The position numbers and the translations under genes are program-made. The notes beneath the pieces are model-generated. The model saw only the letters and a list, made by a program, of their open reading frames with translations. It had not been told where the DNA came from and did no database searches. A stretch of 36,341 nt of DNA from Deltaproteobacteria bacterium (GTDB lineage: Bacteria > Bdellovibrionota_C > UBA2361 > SZUA-149 > JADZAE01): positions 1-36,341 of the forward strand of contig JADZAE010000044.1 of NCBI GenBank assembly GCA_020852715.1, written 5' to 3'. Within the stretch, counting starts at the first letter, position 1, and every line of letters starts with the position of its first letter. Shown piece after piece: positions 24,385-34,156 of the stretch.

Positions 24385-25812
24385 ATGGCTAAAGCAAATA
24401 AACTTTATCAGGAAATTGTCTTACCGATTAGAAGTGCTCTGCAAATGGCTCGTCGACAATGCAAACTAGATTGTACGAAGGAGTTAAAATTAATTCTGGG
24501 AGTGTCCGGTGGAACCGATTCCATGGTTATGGCTCATGTGCTCTTAGGGCTGCGTGATCAGTTAAAACTTAATCTAATAATAGCCCATGTCAACCACGGT
24601 TTTCGGCAAGAAAGCGATCAGGAAGAGGCGTTTGTGAAGAACTTCTCGGAAAGTAATAAAGTTGCCTTCTTAGTCAATAAAGCTCCGAACTTGCCTGCCA
24701 AAGTAAACCTAGAAGCATGGGCAAGGCAACTTCGTTATACATGGTTTGATCAACTGTTAATCGATCAAGATGGGCATTTTGTAATAACTGCACACCATCG
24801 AGATGATCAAGCAGAAACACTACTTCAGCGGATTTTATCAGGGCGTGCGCAAACAAGGGTAGGAACGATTGAAGCATTTAGCCCCGATAAAAAATTACTA
24901 AGACCCCTCATTACAGTGTCTAAAACAGCGATTTATGAGTATTGCCGGGAGAACCTGTTGGCTTATGTTGAAGATGCTTCAAATAATGATTTAAGCTTAC
25001 AGCGAAATTATTTACGGCATAATTTAATTCCTCAGATTACAGAGCGCATCAACCCATCGCTTAGTGAATCATTAGCAATATTTTCTCAGCGCATTGGCGA
25101 AGAGGAAGGCTATCTTTGGCAAATAGCTGCTCAGACCTGGCACAATGCCGATGACATAGTATTAATGCCCCCGCCGATAGCATGGCGATCTCTTTATCTA
25201 AAAGCAGTCTCGGTATTAGGAGATGAAGCGCAGGCGTTGAGCTATCGGTCGTTGCAAAAATGTTTAAGTGCTGTAGCGCAAAACCGTATCCCCCAGAAGG
25301 GCTGGGAGTTAGAAAACAAGGTTTTTTGTTCTTATCGTAAAGAAGATGGTTTTATTTTTAGTCGCCATCTCGAAAGCCCGGATAAGGCCATTAGTTGTAG
25401 AAAATTATCAGTGCCCGGTTCAGTGCAGTTAAATAATCATATTATTCGAGCAGAGTTAGTTGATGCTAAAATGCTCGCAGAGATTAAGGCAAAAGTTCTA
25501 AGTCGAGAGCTATCAGCTCGAGATGAAGCTGCTTATTTTGATGCGGATCTATTAAATTCCTTAGACTTGTGCGTTACCGTCCGTGGGGAAGGGGATAATA
25601 TGTCAATATTTGCCCGAGGTCGGAGAAAGATAAAAAAGTTAATGCAAGAAAATAAAATTCCTCTAGCAGAAAGGGCGACATATCCGATAATACGCCAGGA
25701 ACAAGAGATACTTTGGCTACCATTAATAGCTAGATCATCTTTAGCTCCTATATCCACGAAGACAAAAAGTATCCTAATAATCTCTTTTCAAAAGCTAACA
25801 AGCCTCGACTGA
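24385..25812 (+). CDS. tilS: tRNA(Ile)-lysidine synthase
   Basis: 475 residues from ATG 24385, preceded by GAAGG at 24375-24379 (a TTG at 24373 overlaps that site). The PP-loop SGGTDS (41-46), the HVNHGFRQESDQEE and TAHHRDDQAETLLQRILSG segments, and the NxxLRHNLIP region mark the ATP-pyrophosphatase core. C-terminal TilS domains follow (GSVQLNNHIIRAELVD; GDNMSIFARGRRKIKKLMQENKIP). The enzyme converts C34 of the AUA-reading tRNA-Ile to lysidine. Its 3' end is 11 bases from the convergent gspJ stop. Confidence 0.94.
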   Translation: MAKANKLYQEIVLPIRSALQMARRQCKLDCTKELKLILGVSGGTDSMVMAHVLLGLRDQLKLNLIIAHVNHGFRQESDQEEAFVKNFSESNKVAFLVNKAPNLPAKVNLEAWARQLRYTWFDQLLIDQDGHFVITAHHRDDQAETLLQRILSGRAQTRVGTIEAFSPDKKLLRPLITVSKTAIYEYCRENLLAYVEDASNNDLSLQRNYLRHNLIPQITERINPSLSESLAIFSQRIGEEEGYLWQIAAQTWHNADDIVLMPPPIAWRSLYLKAVSVLGDEAQALSYRSLQKCLSAVAQNRIPQKGWELENKVFCSYRKEDGFIFSRHLESPDKAISCRKLSVPGSVQLNNHIIRAELVDAKMLAEIKAKVLSRELSARDEAAYFDADLLNSLDLCVTVRGEGDNMSIFARGRRKIKKLMQENKIPLAERATYPIIRQEQEILWLPLIARSSLAPISTKTKSILIISFQKLTSLD

Positions 25813-25823
25813 TTTTTATAGGT

Positions 25824-26558
25824 TTAGTCATTGCCTTGGTCAGTTGACAGAGTCTGTTCTTGCCCCTCAGCTTGTAGCGCAATTGCTGTGCGAAATGTCT
25901 CAGGAGGACGGTAGGCGCTAGCCAGAGTAATCGTTATTTCTACAGCTTTTGGAAGAGGGGGACCCTTACTTGTCCATGATTCTTTCCATTTTTTCTTTTG
26001 CATAAAGCGAAAATTTAAAGCCACAACATCGGCCGCAATGGGTGTAATAATGCGGCGCTTTTTAAGGGTTTCGCTATGCGTAACCTCAGCCGGGGTTTCT
26101 TCACGAACCAAAACATAAGTTTTTAAATTTTTTATTTCTGGATTGTTATAAGAAGCCCTGCTATCCTCGGCCAGGCGATATGTTATCTGCACGCTACCAT
26201 AATTAGCTGCTCCACCAAAAACGGCTTGAGTTCCACTAGTGGTGATAAATGTTATACTGCCCCCCCCTAATGCCTTAGCACCGACAAAGCTTTGATTAGT
26301 GGAATTATTACTGTTGCCTTTTTTCTTGCCAACAAAGACCAGTTTATCGGGAACGGCTCCATTGAGTTCTTTAATCATTTTGGAGAAAACCGAACGTGCT
26401 GTACGCAATGTTTCGCGTTGGCTCTCTATTGATCGACTGGAGCGTATAATGCCATTTAATGAACTGTATAAAGCAGTAGCTAACAAGGCAAGCAAAAGGC
26501 TAACGACTACCACCTCCACTAAAGTCATGCCGCGACAGTTAGATTTAATTGTAAACAT
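25824..26558 (-). CDS. gspJ: type II secretion pseudopilin GspJ
   Basis: 244 residues. The leader ends in Gly before MTLVEVVVVSLLLALLATALY, the class III prepilin site (cut by prepilin peptidase, with Glu at +5). The globular part resembles GspJ (RSSRSIESQRETLRTARSVFSKMIKELNG). Together with GspI and GspK it forms the pseudopilus tip in known systems. Last gene of the T2SS operon, 2 bases after gspI. No gspK follows; tilS is convergent. Confidence 0.85.
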   Translation of the reverse strand: MFTIKSNCRGMTLVEVVVVSLLLALLATALYSSLNGIIRSSRSIESQRETLRTARSVFSKMIKELNGAVPDKLVFVGKKKGNSNNSTNQSFVGAKALGGGSITFITTSGTQAVFGGAANYGSVQITYRLAEDSRASYNNPEIKNLKTYVLVREETPAEVTHSETLKKRRIITPIAADVVALNFRFMQKKKWKESWTSKGPPLPKAVEITITLASAYRPPETFRTAIALQAEGQEQTLSTDQGND

Positions 26559-26560
26559 AA

Positions 26561-27058
26561 CTACCTACCTGGAGCTTTTTTAATGGCATGAACAAAGTAT
26601 GTGATAGTATATTGTTCGGCGGAAGAAGAACCCCAACTAATAGTAAGTCGAATACGCCGAGCGATATCAATATCTTTTTTATCAGGCAAAAACTGCACTA
26701 TATAATCACCTAAACCAAAATCCTCTTTTTCAACCTCTAATAAATACTCCCAGTCTGCTATACGCTCTCGTTCGGCTTCGGAGCCATCATAGTCATTAAA
26801 AAAATCACGTTTACTTAAGGCATCAAGTAAATTACCACCGCTCGATTCGACCTCTTTTGTCTTAGCGTCGATTTCAACAAATGCCATCAAGTACTGTGCG
26901 TATAAAACAGCACGGGTAAGCGAGTTTTCTTTGCTATAATTGGCGATTATGCGTGTTTGCAAGGCAACTAAGCTAACCAAAGATAGGCCGGTTATGGCGA
27001 CGGCAATGGCCAGCTCCACCAACGTAAAACCACGAGCATTGCCTTTAGTCTTAGGCAT
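26561..27058 (-). CDS. gspI: type II secretion pseudopilin GspI
   Basis: 165 residues from the ATG at 27058, which overlaps the gspH stop; in-frame ATGs at 27064 and 27079 are alternatives. MPKTKGNARG is followed by FTLVELAIAVAITGLSLVSL, a standard pseudopilin N-terminus with Glu at +5 after cleavage. The ending (TISWGSSSAEQYTITYFV) matches GspI. It is longer than the usual 120-130 residues because of a charged middle (about 65-110). Minor pseudopilin of the tip complex. Confidence 0.82.
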   Translation of the reverse strand: MPKTKGNARGFTLVELAIAVAITGLSLVSLVALQTRIIANYSKENSLTRAVLYAQYLMAFVEIDAKTKEVESSGGNLLDALSKRDFFNDYDGSEAERERIADWEYLLEVEKEDFGLGDYIVQFLPDKKDIDIARRIRLTISWGSSSAEQYTITYFVHAIKKAPGR

Positions 27059-27830
27059 TGTCATCCATTGTCCACTCAAAATCCATTTCTCGATTAATAA
27101 CGCGAGCTTTCCCAGTCCAGGGATTAAATAAGATGGTGATTATCTGCTGCTCATCTTGGTCAGCCTCCAAATTTACTTCGATATGTAGAACAGCAAAGTC
27201 TGACCCACCCCGCGGCGAAAAGCGAATAATGGCGTCACCCTCTTGAAAAATGCCGGCTTCAGTGCGCACATCTCGAATCCTTAACTCTTTCGGTATAGAA
27301 TTCTGTTGTGCCAGGCTTGGAAATTCCTGCGGTGCTTCGAGGTTGGTATCTGAGTAGGGATCAATGAATAATGCTTGATAAAAAAGCACATCCAAGCTCT
27401 GAGCGTCACGGGATGCTTCGTTGCTTAATAACTCTTCAATATTTGCGGTTTGTTCTAACTCTTTTTGCCTGCGTCGCTCTTTTTCAGTCCTTGTTCGTAG
27501 ATTTTTTAAATGATCAACTTGCCTAATCCCGTCGTGGTGCTGCATAACTTCTCGGCGCACTGTATATGTTTGATCATCTATATTAATTAATAGACGATAA
27601 GCCTCTCCGCGCGCCTGAGATTCTTGATAGAGCAGCTCCCATGTGTTTATAAGTTTACGGATTTCTCCGCGTTGACGATACTGAAATACGGTATCGAACT
27701 TGGAAACAGCAACGCTCGACAATAAGCCGATTATCACTATAACAAGAATTACCTCGACCAAAGTGAAGCCTGCTGGCTGAGAAGCTCGAGCGATTAACGA
27801 AAGGCTCCTAGTTTTGCAGGCTGCCAACAT
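27051..27830 (-). CDS. gspH: type II secretion pseudopilin GspH
   Basis: 259 residues, larger than typical GspH (about 170-200). The leader SQPAG is followed by FTLVEVILVIVIIGLLSSVAVSKFD. A charged insert (about 110-155, rich in Arg, Glu, Lys) separates the pilin helix from the C-terminal beta part (FSPRGGSDFAVLHIEVN), which has the GspH-type end. The start is uncertain: the first ATG gives a leader of about 21 residues and no ribosome site is clear. Within the operon it lies between gspG and gspI. Confidence 0.78.
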   Translation of the reverse strand: MLAACKTRSLSLIARASQPAGFTLVEVILVIVIIGLLSSVAVSKFDTVFQYRQRGEIRKLINTWELLYQESQARGEAYRLLINIDDQTYTVRREVMQHHDGIRQVDHLKNLRTRTEKERRRQKELEQTANIEELLSNEASRDAQSLDVLFYQALFIDPYSDTNLEAPQEFPSLAQQNSIPKELRIRDVRTEAGIFQEGDAIIRFSPRGGSDFAVLHIEVNLEADQDEQQIITILFNPWTGKARVINREMDFEWTMDDNA

Positions 27831-27853
27831 ATTCTATGACCAACATGCTATGT

Positions 27854-28270
27854 TCAGGGAGTCATTGTAACGTCTTGTTTTGCGCCATCGCCACCGGGAA
27901 CGCCGTCAGATCCTAGAGTTTGTAAAGAATAGGAACGACCCCCTTCAGAGCGATAAATAAAATTATTACCCCAAATATCTTTAAGGTCCTTCTCGTCAAT
28001 TAAAGGGACAACCACTTGCCCGGATTCGACCGCTTCCTTACCCGGATGAGCCAGCGAATCTAAAGACGATGGATAAGTGTTTAGCTCCAAGCGATACTGA
28101 GCAAGCGCATTGCGAATGCCCTCCATACGGACAACATTAAGTTTGGCTTTAGCTGCATCACCTTTGCCCATTACTCCCTTGCCGACAACGACCATGATCA
28201 TACCAATAAGTACGATTACGGCGAGTACCTCAACCAAGGTCATGCCTGCTTGTTTATTTAACTTTTTCAT
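27854..28270 (-). CDS. gspG: major pseudopilin GspG
   Basis: 138 residues from the ATG at 28270, which has GGAGAAAAAC upstream and gives the short leader MKKLNKQAG before MTLVEVLAVIVLIGMIMVVV. The body matches GspG (AKLNVVRMEGIRNALAQYRLELNTYPSSLDSL, DIWGNNFIYRSEG), and the C-terminal GSDGVPGGDGAKQD region holds the calcium-binding loop. It polymerises into the pseudopilus that pushes substrates through the secretin. It starts 13 bases after gspF. Confidence 0.92.
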   Translation of the reverse strand: MKKLNKQAGMTLVEVLAVIVLIGMIMVVVGKGVMGKGDAAKAKLNVVRMEGIRNALAQYRLELNTYPSSLDSLAHPGKEAVESGQVVVPLIDEKDLKDIWGNNFIYRSEGGRSYSLQTLGSDGVPGGDGAKQDVTMTP

Positions 28271-28283
28271 GTTTTTCTCCTCA

Positions 28284-29510
28284 TTACATTCCACTAAATG
28301 ACGACATTTCTAGCATGGGCAGCATTACCGAGGCTATAATAGCTCCGACGATGACGGCCAAAAATATAATTAATACCGGCTCCAGAATAGAAGTAAGCCC
28401 GGATACGAAAGCATCGATTTCAGATTCGTAGTTCTTTGCTGCACGGATAAGCATTGTATCGACTGAACCTGTTTGCTCACCAATAGCTACCATGTGAATC
28501 AAAAGAGTAGGCCAAACATTTGCTTTCTTTAACTCAGCGGCTAAGCTACGACCCTCTTTTACTCCTTCCTGAGCTTGATCGATAAACTCTTCAAGAATTA
28601 CATTGCCAACAATATTTTTTGCAATTCCCAGAGCCTGTAAAATTTCGATACCGCTGTTCAACATAGTGCCCAGATTTCGGGAAAATCTACTGGTTGCTGC
28701 CTTAATTACCAATGAACCAATTAATGGAAGACGCAAAAGGATACTATCAATTCTTCTCTTACCCCTAACAGTGCGCGCATAAGCCTTAAAAGCCAAAATA
28801 GCCAGGGCAATTACAGCGATAACAACATACCAGTAGTTTTGTGTAAACTCACTAAGCCCCATAACTATCTGAGTAGGAAGTGGTAAAACTTTGTTCTGAT
28901 CCTTAAAAATTGCTGTGATCTGCGGAACAACAAAAATAAGAAGCAACACAATTACGCCGAAACATAAACAAAGCATCATAACCGGATAGGTTAGGGCCGA
29001 TAATACCTTGCGGCGGAGCATAGCTTGAGCTTCTAGTAAATCAGCAAGGCGCTCTAAGACAACATCCAATGACCCACTTGCTTCTCCGGAACCAATCATG
29101 TTTACATAAAGACGGGGAAAGGCCTTAGGATATAAGCGCATGGCATTAGCCAAGGTTGAGCCTTCATTAACCTTTTCGCCAACAGCATTGATGGTGCGCT
29201 TAAATGAAGTCTGCTCAACTTGTTCAGACAGAGCTTTAAGGGCCTCTACTATTGGCATACTGGCGCCGATTAAAGTAGCTAATTGGCGTGTGGCAATAGC
29301 TAGCTGAGCGGTGCTGACCTTACCCGATGATAGAGTAACGCTTTTATTCCAGCCTTTAGTTTCCTTTTTTGCTTCGCTTTCAACTAGTGTTGTAGGGAAA
29401 ATATCTTTTTGCTTCAATTTAACACGTGCCACTCGCACGCTATCTGCCTCGATTACGCCCTTACACTGGCGGCCGGAAGAAGTCAGACCTTTATATTCAT
29501 AAATCGGCAT
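28284..29510 (-). CDS. gspF: type II secretion inner-membrane protein GspF
   Basis: 408 residues, normal length. It opens PIYEYKGLTSSGRQCKGVIEAD; two GspF cytoplasmic domains (about 70-195 and 270-395) carry the RQLATLIGASMPIVEAL and FSRNLGTMLNSGIEILQAL helices. Three membrane segments lie near 170-195, 222-244 and 378-402. It is the platform protein linking the ATPase GspE to pseudopilus assembly. AGGAATTAG precedes the ATG, 10 bases after the gspE stop. Confidence 0.92.
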   Translation of the reverse strand: MPIYEYKGLTSSGRQCKGVIEADSVRVARVKLKQKDIFPTTLVESEAKKETKGWNKSVTLSSGKVSTAQLAIATRQLATLIGASMPIVEALKALSEQVEQTSFKRTINAVGEKVNEGSTLANAMRLYPKAFPRLYVNMIGSGEASGSLDVVLERLADLLEAQAMLRRKVLSALTYPVMMLCLCFGVIVLLLIFVVPQITAIFKDQNKVLPLPTQIVMGLSEFTQNYWYVVIAVIALAILAFKAYARTVRGKRRIDSILLRLPLIGSLVIKAATSRFSRNLGTMLNSGIEILQALGIAKNIVGNVILEEFIDQAQEGVKEGRSLAAELKKANVWPTLLIHMVAIGEQTGSVDTMLIRAAKNYESEIDAFVSGLTSILEPVLIIFLAVIVGAIIASVMLPMLEMSSFSGM

Positions 29511-29520
29511 AGTCTAATTC

Positions 29521-31164
29521 CTAAAAATCTAGCGCATCTTCCTGGGTAACGCGGACCACCTCTTCAATGGAGGTTATGCCGGCAAGTATTTTTTTGGCCC
29601 CATCAAGTCGCAGGCTAGCCATGTCTTTGCACGCCTGTCGGATACGGGAAGAATCGGATCTTTTCATAATTTCGCCGCGGACAGTGTCGTCGATTAATAA
29701 CAATTCATGAATACCGGTTCGTCCTTTATAACCAGTGTATTGGCACTCCTTGCAACCGGTGGCAGATATAGTGTAAATCTTTCTTGACTTCAAGGTTTTA
29801 GGATCGACCCCGAGTTCTTTACACTGCAGATCTGTAACTTCTGTTGGCGTTTTACAGTGAGGGCACAAAGTTCGGAGTAAACGTTGAGCAACAACCCCGA
29901 GTAAACTAGAAGCAATCAAAAATGGTTCAACTCCCATATCGTTTAGACGCGCGATAGCTCCGGGAGCATCATTGGTGTGTAATGTGGAAAACACCAAGTG
30001 CCCTGTTAATGATGCTTGAACAGCGATCTCGGCAGTCTCTAAGTCTCGAATTTCTCCGACCATTATCACATCCGGATCTTGACGGAGAATAGAGCGAAGA
30101 CCACTGGCAAAAGTAAAATTAATTTTAGGGTTTACTTGCATCTGCCCAATTCCGGGAAGCTCATATTCCACCGGATCCTCTACGGTGAGAATATTTTTAT
30201 CGGGTGAGTTAATCGCAGATAGGCAAGCATAGAGCGTCGTAGTTTTGCCGGATCCGGTCGGTCCAGTTACCAGAACGATACCGTGGCTTTTTACAATAAG
30301 TTTCTTAACGATAGCGTCATAGTCGGCGGATAAACCTAAGGAGGCTATGTCGATCATGACATTTGCTTTATCTAATAGACGCATAACAATACGTTCCCCA
30401 AAGCGCGTAGGAACAGTAGAGACACGAATATCTACGTCTTTTCCGGCAATCTTGATGCCGATACGACCATCTTGCGGTAGTCGCTTTTCGGCGATATCTA
30501 AACTAGCCATAACTTTGATACGCGATAAAATCGCCGCCTGATAGGACTTGTCTTCCTCGTCCACGTCGTTAAGCACACCATCGATACGAAACCTCACTTT
30601 TAGCTTATCCTCATAAGGCTCAACGTGGATATCTGAGGCACGCTCGTTAGCCGCACGGAAAATCAAAGCATTAACATAGCGGATAATTGGAGCATCATCA
30701 TCCTCGGCGTCAGTCACATCAATTTTTAGCGATCCGGACATATCTTCGCTTTCTTGGGCTTTTTGGCTAGGCTCAAGTGACTGCGAGCGGTCAGACATTA
30801 GAGATGTTCTGACGCTATTTATAGCGCGCATCACTTCCTGTTCCGGTGCAACAATTATCTGTAGCGGCTTGCCATAGCAGTGTTGGATAGAGTCAAGAGC
30901 TTCAATATTCAGCGGGTCAGAGGTGGCAACGATTAACTCTTCTTCAGTAATTCCTAACGGAACAACCTTAAATTGTTTACCCCAAGAGCCCAAAAGACGG
31001 TTAAAATCACCAAGAATTAGTTCGCGCGGTGGCTGGCATTCGCCAAGGGTAGATTGGAATCGCAGTCCGAGCATAGTCGCTAATTCAGATAGATCATCAT
31101 ATTTAACCGGTGCGGTATCGCTCTTTGTTACAGGAGCCGGTGTGTTCGAATTTGTATTAGCCAT
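29521..31164 (-). CDS. gspE: type II secretion ATPase GspE
   Basis: 547 residues. An N1E-like domain (about 25-130) is followed by the N2E and ATPase core: Walker A GPTGSGKTT (301-309), Asp box, Walker B DVIMVGEIRDLETAE, His box SLTGHLVFSTLHTNDA. The tetra-Cys metal-binding loop has CPHC and CKEC, as in GspE and PilB. It powers pseudopilus assembly from the cytoplasmic side. An Asp-rich linker (about 150-158) is slightly longer than usual. Between gspD and gspF with only a few bases between genes. Confidence 0.94.
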   Translation of the reverse strand: MANTNSNTPAPVTKSDTAPVKYDDLSELATMLGLRFQSTLGECQPPRELILGDFNRLLGSWGKQFKVVPLGITEEELIVATSDPLNIEALDSIQHCYGKPLQIIVAPEQEVMRAINSVRTSLMSDRSQSLEPSQKAQESEDMSGSLKIDVTDAEDDDAPIIRYVNALIFRAANERASDIHVEPYEDKLKVRFRIDGVLNDVDEEDKSYQAAILSRIKVMASLDIAEKRLPQDGRIGIKIAGKDVDIRVSTVPTRFGERIVMRLLDKANVMIDIASLGLSADYDAIVKKLIVKSHGIVLVTGPTGSGKTTTLYACLSAINSPDKNILTVEDPVEYELPGIGQMQVNPKINFTFASGLRSILRQDPDVIMVGEIRDLETAEIAVQASLTGHLVFSTLHTNDAPGAIARLNDMGVEPFLIASSLLGVVAQRLLRTLCPHCKTPTEVTDLQCKELGVDPKTLKSRKIYTISATGCKECQYTGYKGRTGIHELLLIDDTVRGEIMKRSDSSRIRQACKDMASLRLDGAKKILAGITSIEEVVRVTQEDALDF

Positions 31165-31170
31165 AACCCG

Positions 31171-34137
31171 TTACTGAGCCGTCCAATTAAACTGCGTTTG
31201 CTCTGTCATCTTATTCCATAAAGCATCGCGGCCAAGATTTTGATCGATGCGCGAAGCTTCCTCAGGAGAATTAAAATTACCGAGGACAACAAAGGAACGC
31301 TCAACTCCTTGATCATTGAAAACATAACGGCCACCTGCACGAAATGAACCGGAATCCTCAGCCCGAAGTTTCCCCGGGATTTTTATGCCAACAGTGCCGA
31401 GTTGGTCAGCATACTTTAATAATTTACTGTCTACATTGTGTTCAGTCTCGCGCAAAACGATATAGCTATATTCAGAACGGTCCGTTACCGGCTTAGTTTC
31501 AGCAGCTGGGAGCTTAGGTTTTACCGTATAGCTGATCTCATCTTCAGTATTTTCACTTTCTCTAACCGAAGTAGGGGAAATAACAGTTTCTTTAATCTCC
31601 GGTTGGGCACTTGCCTCTTCCTTTGCTAGTGCAGAAAAACGATGCTTTGTCCTTTCTAGTGCGGCTTTTGCCTCAGGGGACATGGGCATTGAGTTATTGG
31701 GTGATGTAATTGTTGAAGGAATCTCAATAGCCTCAGTATTCTCCTCCGCTACCCGATCAAGGTTATCAGCATGTAGAACCTCCTTACGATCAGGGTAAAC
31801 ATCATTTTCATCTATAACTTTCTCAACCTTTTCAATTAGTCTCTTACCTTGATCCCGAGCTTCATATTGATCAAAAATAATCCTTGGCGTTAAGAATACA
31901 AGTAAGTTATTGCGACGCATATTTTGGTCATTTCTCTGAAACAGCTGACCAAGTACCGGTATATCTTGGATATAGGGAATACCACGCGTGGATTCGGTAA
32001 TAGAATCGGCTAGCAATCCGCCGGTTACTATCATCTGGTTGCTCTTTACTTCGACTGTTGTCTCAGTTGTTCTAATTGTCGTTGAAGGGCCATTGGGGTC
32101 ATTTCTTGTGCCGGGAACAACATTAGAAATTTCAATAAATATTTTCAAGAGAACATAATTATTGGAACTAATTTGCGGTGTAATGCGCAATGTAATACCC
32201 ACATCTTGCCTTTCAATTTCATTAAAGGTGCTATTTAGATTAGTGGAATCCTTAGATGTTCCTGTGACAAAAGGAACATTCTCACCAACAACTATTTCCG
32301 CTTCTTCATTATCAGTAGAAAGAATAGTAGGCGTACTTAGCACATTGACATTAGAATTAGCACTAAGAGCGGAGACTAATACAGCCTGCGACGGGATAAC
32401 TAAGCCACCTGGCAATGTAATAGTTCCTGTGCTTGCAGCAGCAATAGTTAAATCGCTAAGCGCTGCCGGATTTTTTACCAAGTTAGTTAGCCCGCCCCAG
32501 TTTGTTTGGGCAATAGCGCCTCCATCATCATTACCGCCGGACATTTGCAGCTCGATTCCCAATCCTTCATCTTTGGTCATGCCAACTTCGAGAATAGTAG
32601 CTTCAACCAAAACTTGGCGGCGTTTTACATCGAGCTCCTCAATGACCTCTTTGACTCGTTGATAGTCACCTTTCGAAGCGCTGATAATAAGGGAGTTTGT
32701 CGAAGAATCGGCGGCGATCATGATTTCGCCTTCAAAATTTACTTTACCTGTACCTGTTTGAGCTCCGCCACCACCAGTGGATGTCGTTCGGGTTGGTGTC
32801 TCACGAGTACTTTCATATCCTGAGCCGCTTTGGCGACTACGAGAAGAGCGATTACGTGAGGTGCTACCGGAATAAGATCCTTCATTGCCAGAACCGAAGC
32901 CGGATCCGAAACCGCTGCGAGAACGAGATAATGAACTGCCAGAATTATCTTTTTTCTTGGAGGAAACAGGGGAGCCTGATATTAAACCATTTAAGATTTC
33001 AGATAAATCCTCAGCATCAGCGTGCTTTAATCGATACACATAGAATCGTCCACCCGATCGATCGATCTCGCTATCTAAACGTTGACAAAGCACTCGTACC
33101 TTTGTGGTCATCTCGGGATCAGCAACGACTATAATCGAGTTGGTTCTTTCATCAGGAATAATCTTAATCGGTAAAGCGCGGGCTGAAACATTTTGCCCTT
33201 GGGCGACTTTAATCGTTGACTTAGAAGGCCGAGGAACTCCCGGTTGACCGGTCTGTAGTGCCTGAGCAGTTGCGCTTTGTCCGGTGGCGCCATCTTTGGA
33301 TTCCTCACCTAAAATTTGCTGCACTTTTTCAGCCACATCTTTAGCTTCGGCAAATAGTACGGGAATTATTGTGATATCCTGATCCTTGGCCGGTACATCG
33401 AGTTGATCGATAAGTGACCTAACGCGGGCTATATTACGTGCGGAATCAATAACCAGCATAGAATTAGTACCGGCAAACGAGTTAATGCCACCATCAGCGG
33501 AAATAAACTGGCTTAAGAGCTGCTGCATTTCTTCAGCTTTAATGTATTTTAGCTGAAGCAGTTCTGTTACTAATACATCGGATCTATCTTTTAGATCTTC
33601 ATTGACAAGAGGGATAGTTGATTGCTTAGCCTCCTTAGTTGGAAGTATCTTCCATAGATTCTTGCCCGCAGGCACGGTAGTGAAACCATTAAGTAAAAGC
33701 ACTGAATCGAAAATTTTTAACGCATCAGCTTGGCTGACTGGAGTCGGTAAGTGAACGGTAACTTTTCCTTTTAAACGATTATCAATGATAAAATTTCGCT
33801 TGGTAGCTTTCGAAATTGCCTTTACTAAGGCAGTTAAGTCAGCGTCGCGGACATCAAGTATTGTGGTGATTGAGCCCGACTCTGAGGTTTCATCGGTCTG
33901 CTGTTTTTCTGTGCTGGTTTGGAATTCTAAAGGAGCAGAAGGCTTCTCCTCAACCATCTCCACGGGAAGCGGAATAGGGGGTTCGAGGTCCTCTAATAGC
34001 TCGGTGCCAAAATCATCACGCTTTTCTTTTGTTTGTGCAAAAGACGACGTAGTAAGTATGAATCCAACTACGAGCAAAGATACAACTACTAGTAGCCGAT
34101 AAATACCTTGTTTTAATTTAATATTATTTAAATTCAT
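31171..34137 (-). CDS. gspD: type II secretin GspD with long C-terminal extension
   Basis: 988 residues against about 650-750 in most GspD. Signal peptide about 1-34 (SSFAQ). An acidic/proline linker (35-85) leads to N0 (about 90-165), N1-N3 (about 185-515), and the secretin domain (about 515-756) with VGENVPFVTG, the QDVGITLRITPQI strand and IPYIQDIPVLGQLF. A Ser/Gly/Arg-rich insert (about 395-465) sits in N3 or between N2 and N3, as in many GspD. Residues 757-988 form an unusual tail: a low-complexity stretch, then a folded-looking domain whose end (RSFVVLGNFNSPEEASRIDQNLG) is faintly SPOR-like. It forms the outer-membrane gate. Confidence 0.92.
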   Translation of the reverse strand: MNLNNIKLKQGIYRLLVVVSLLVVGFILTTSSFAQTKEKRDDFGTELLEDLEPPIPLPVEMVEEKPSAPLEFQTSTEKQQTDETSESGSITTILDVRDADLTALVKAISKATKRNFIIDNRLKGKVTVHLPTPVSQADALKIFDSVLLLNGFTTVPAGKNLWKILPTKEAKQSTIPLVNEDLKDRSDVLVTELLQLKYIKAEEMQQLLSQFISADGGINSFAGTNSMLVIDSARNIARVRSLIDQLDVPAKDQDITIIPVLFAEAKDVAEKVQQILGEESKDGATGQSATAQALQTGQPGVPRPSKSTIKVAQGQNVSARALPIKIIPDERTNSIIVVADPEMTTKVRVLCQRLDSEIDRSGGRFYVYRLKHADAEDLSEILNGLISGSPVSSKKKDNSGSSLSRSRSGFGSGFGSGNEGSYSGSTSRNRSSRSRQSGSGYESTRETPTRTTSTGGGGAQTGTGKVNFEGEIMIAADSSTNSLIISASKGDYQRVKEVIEELDVKRRQVLVEATILEVGMTKDEGLGIELQMSGGNDDGGAIAQTNWGGLTNLVKNPAALSDLTIAAASTGTITLPGGLVIPSQAVLVSALSANSNVNVLSTPTILSTDNEEAEIVVGENVPFVTGTSKDSTNLNSTFNEIERQDVGITLRITPQISSNNYVLLKIFIEISNVVPGTRNDPNGPSTTIRTTETTVEVKSNQMIVTGGLLADSITESTRGIPYIQDIPVLGQLFQRNDQNMRRNNLLVFLTPRIIFDQYEARDQGKRLIEKVEKVIDENDVYPDRKEVLHADNLDRVAEENTEAIEIPSTITSPNNSMPMSPEAKAALERTKHRFSALAKEEASAQPEIKETVISPTSVRESENTEDEISYTVKPKLPAAETKPVTDRSEYSYIVLRETEHNVDSKLLKYADQLGTVGIKIPGKLRAEDSGSFRAGGRYVFNDQGVERSFVVLGNFNSPEEASRIDQNLGRDALWNKMTEQTQFNWTAQ

Positions 34138-34156
34138 GAGTTTTGTTAAACATCAA

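Noticed and set aside
32162..32662. 166-residue plus-strand frame opposite gspD
   Set aside because: It is low-complexity Ser/Val/Thr sequence mirroring the secretin domain; no ribosome site or motif.
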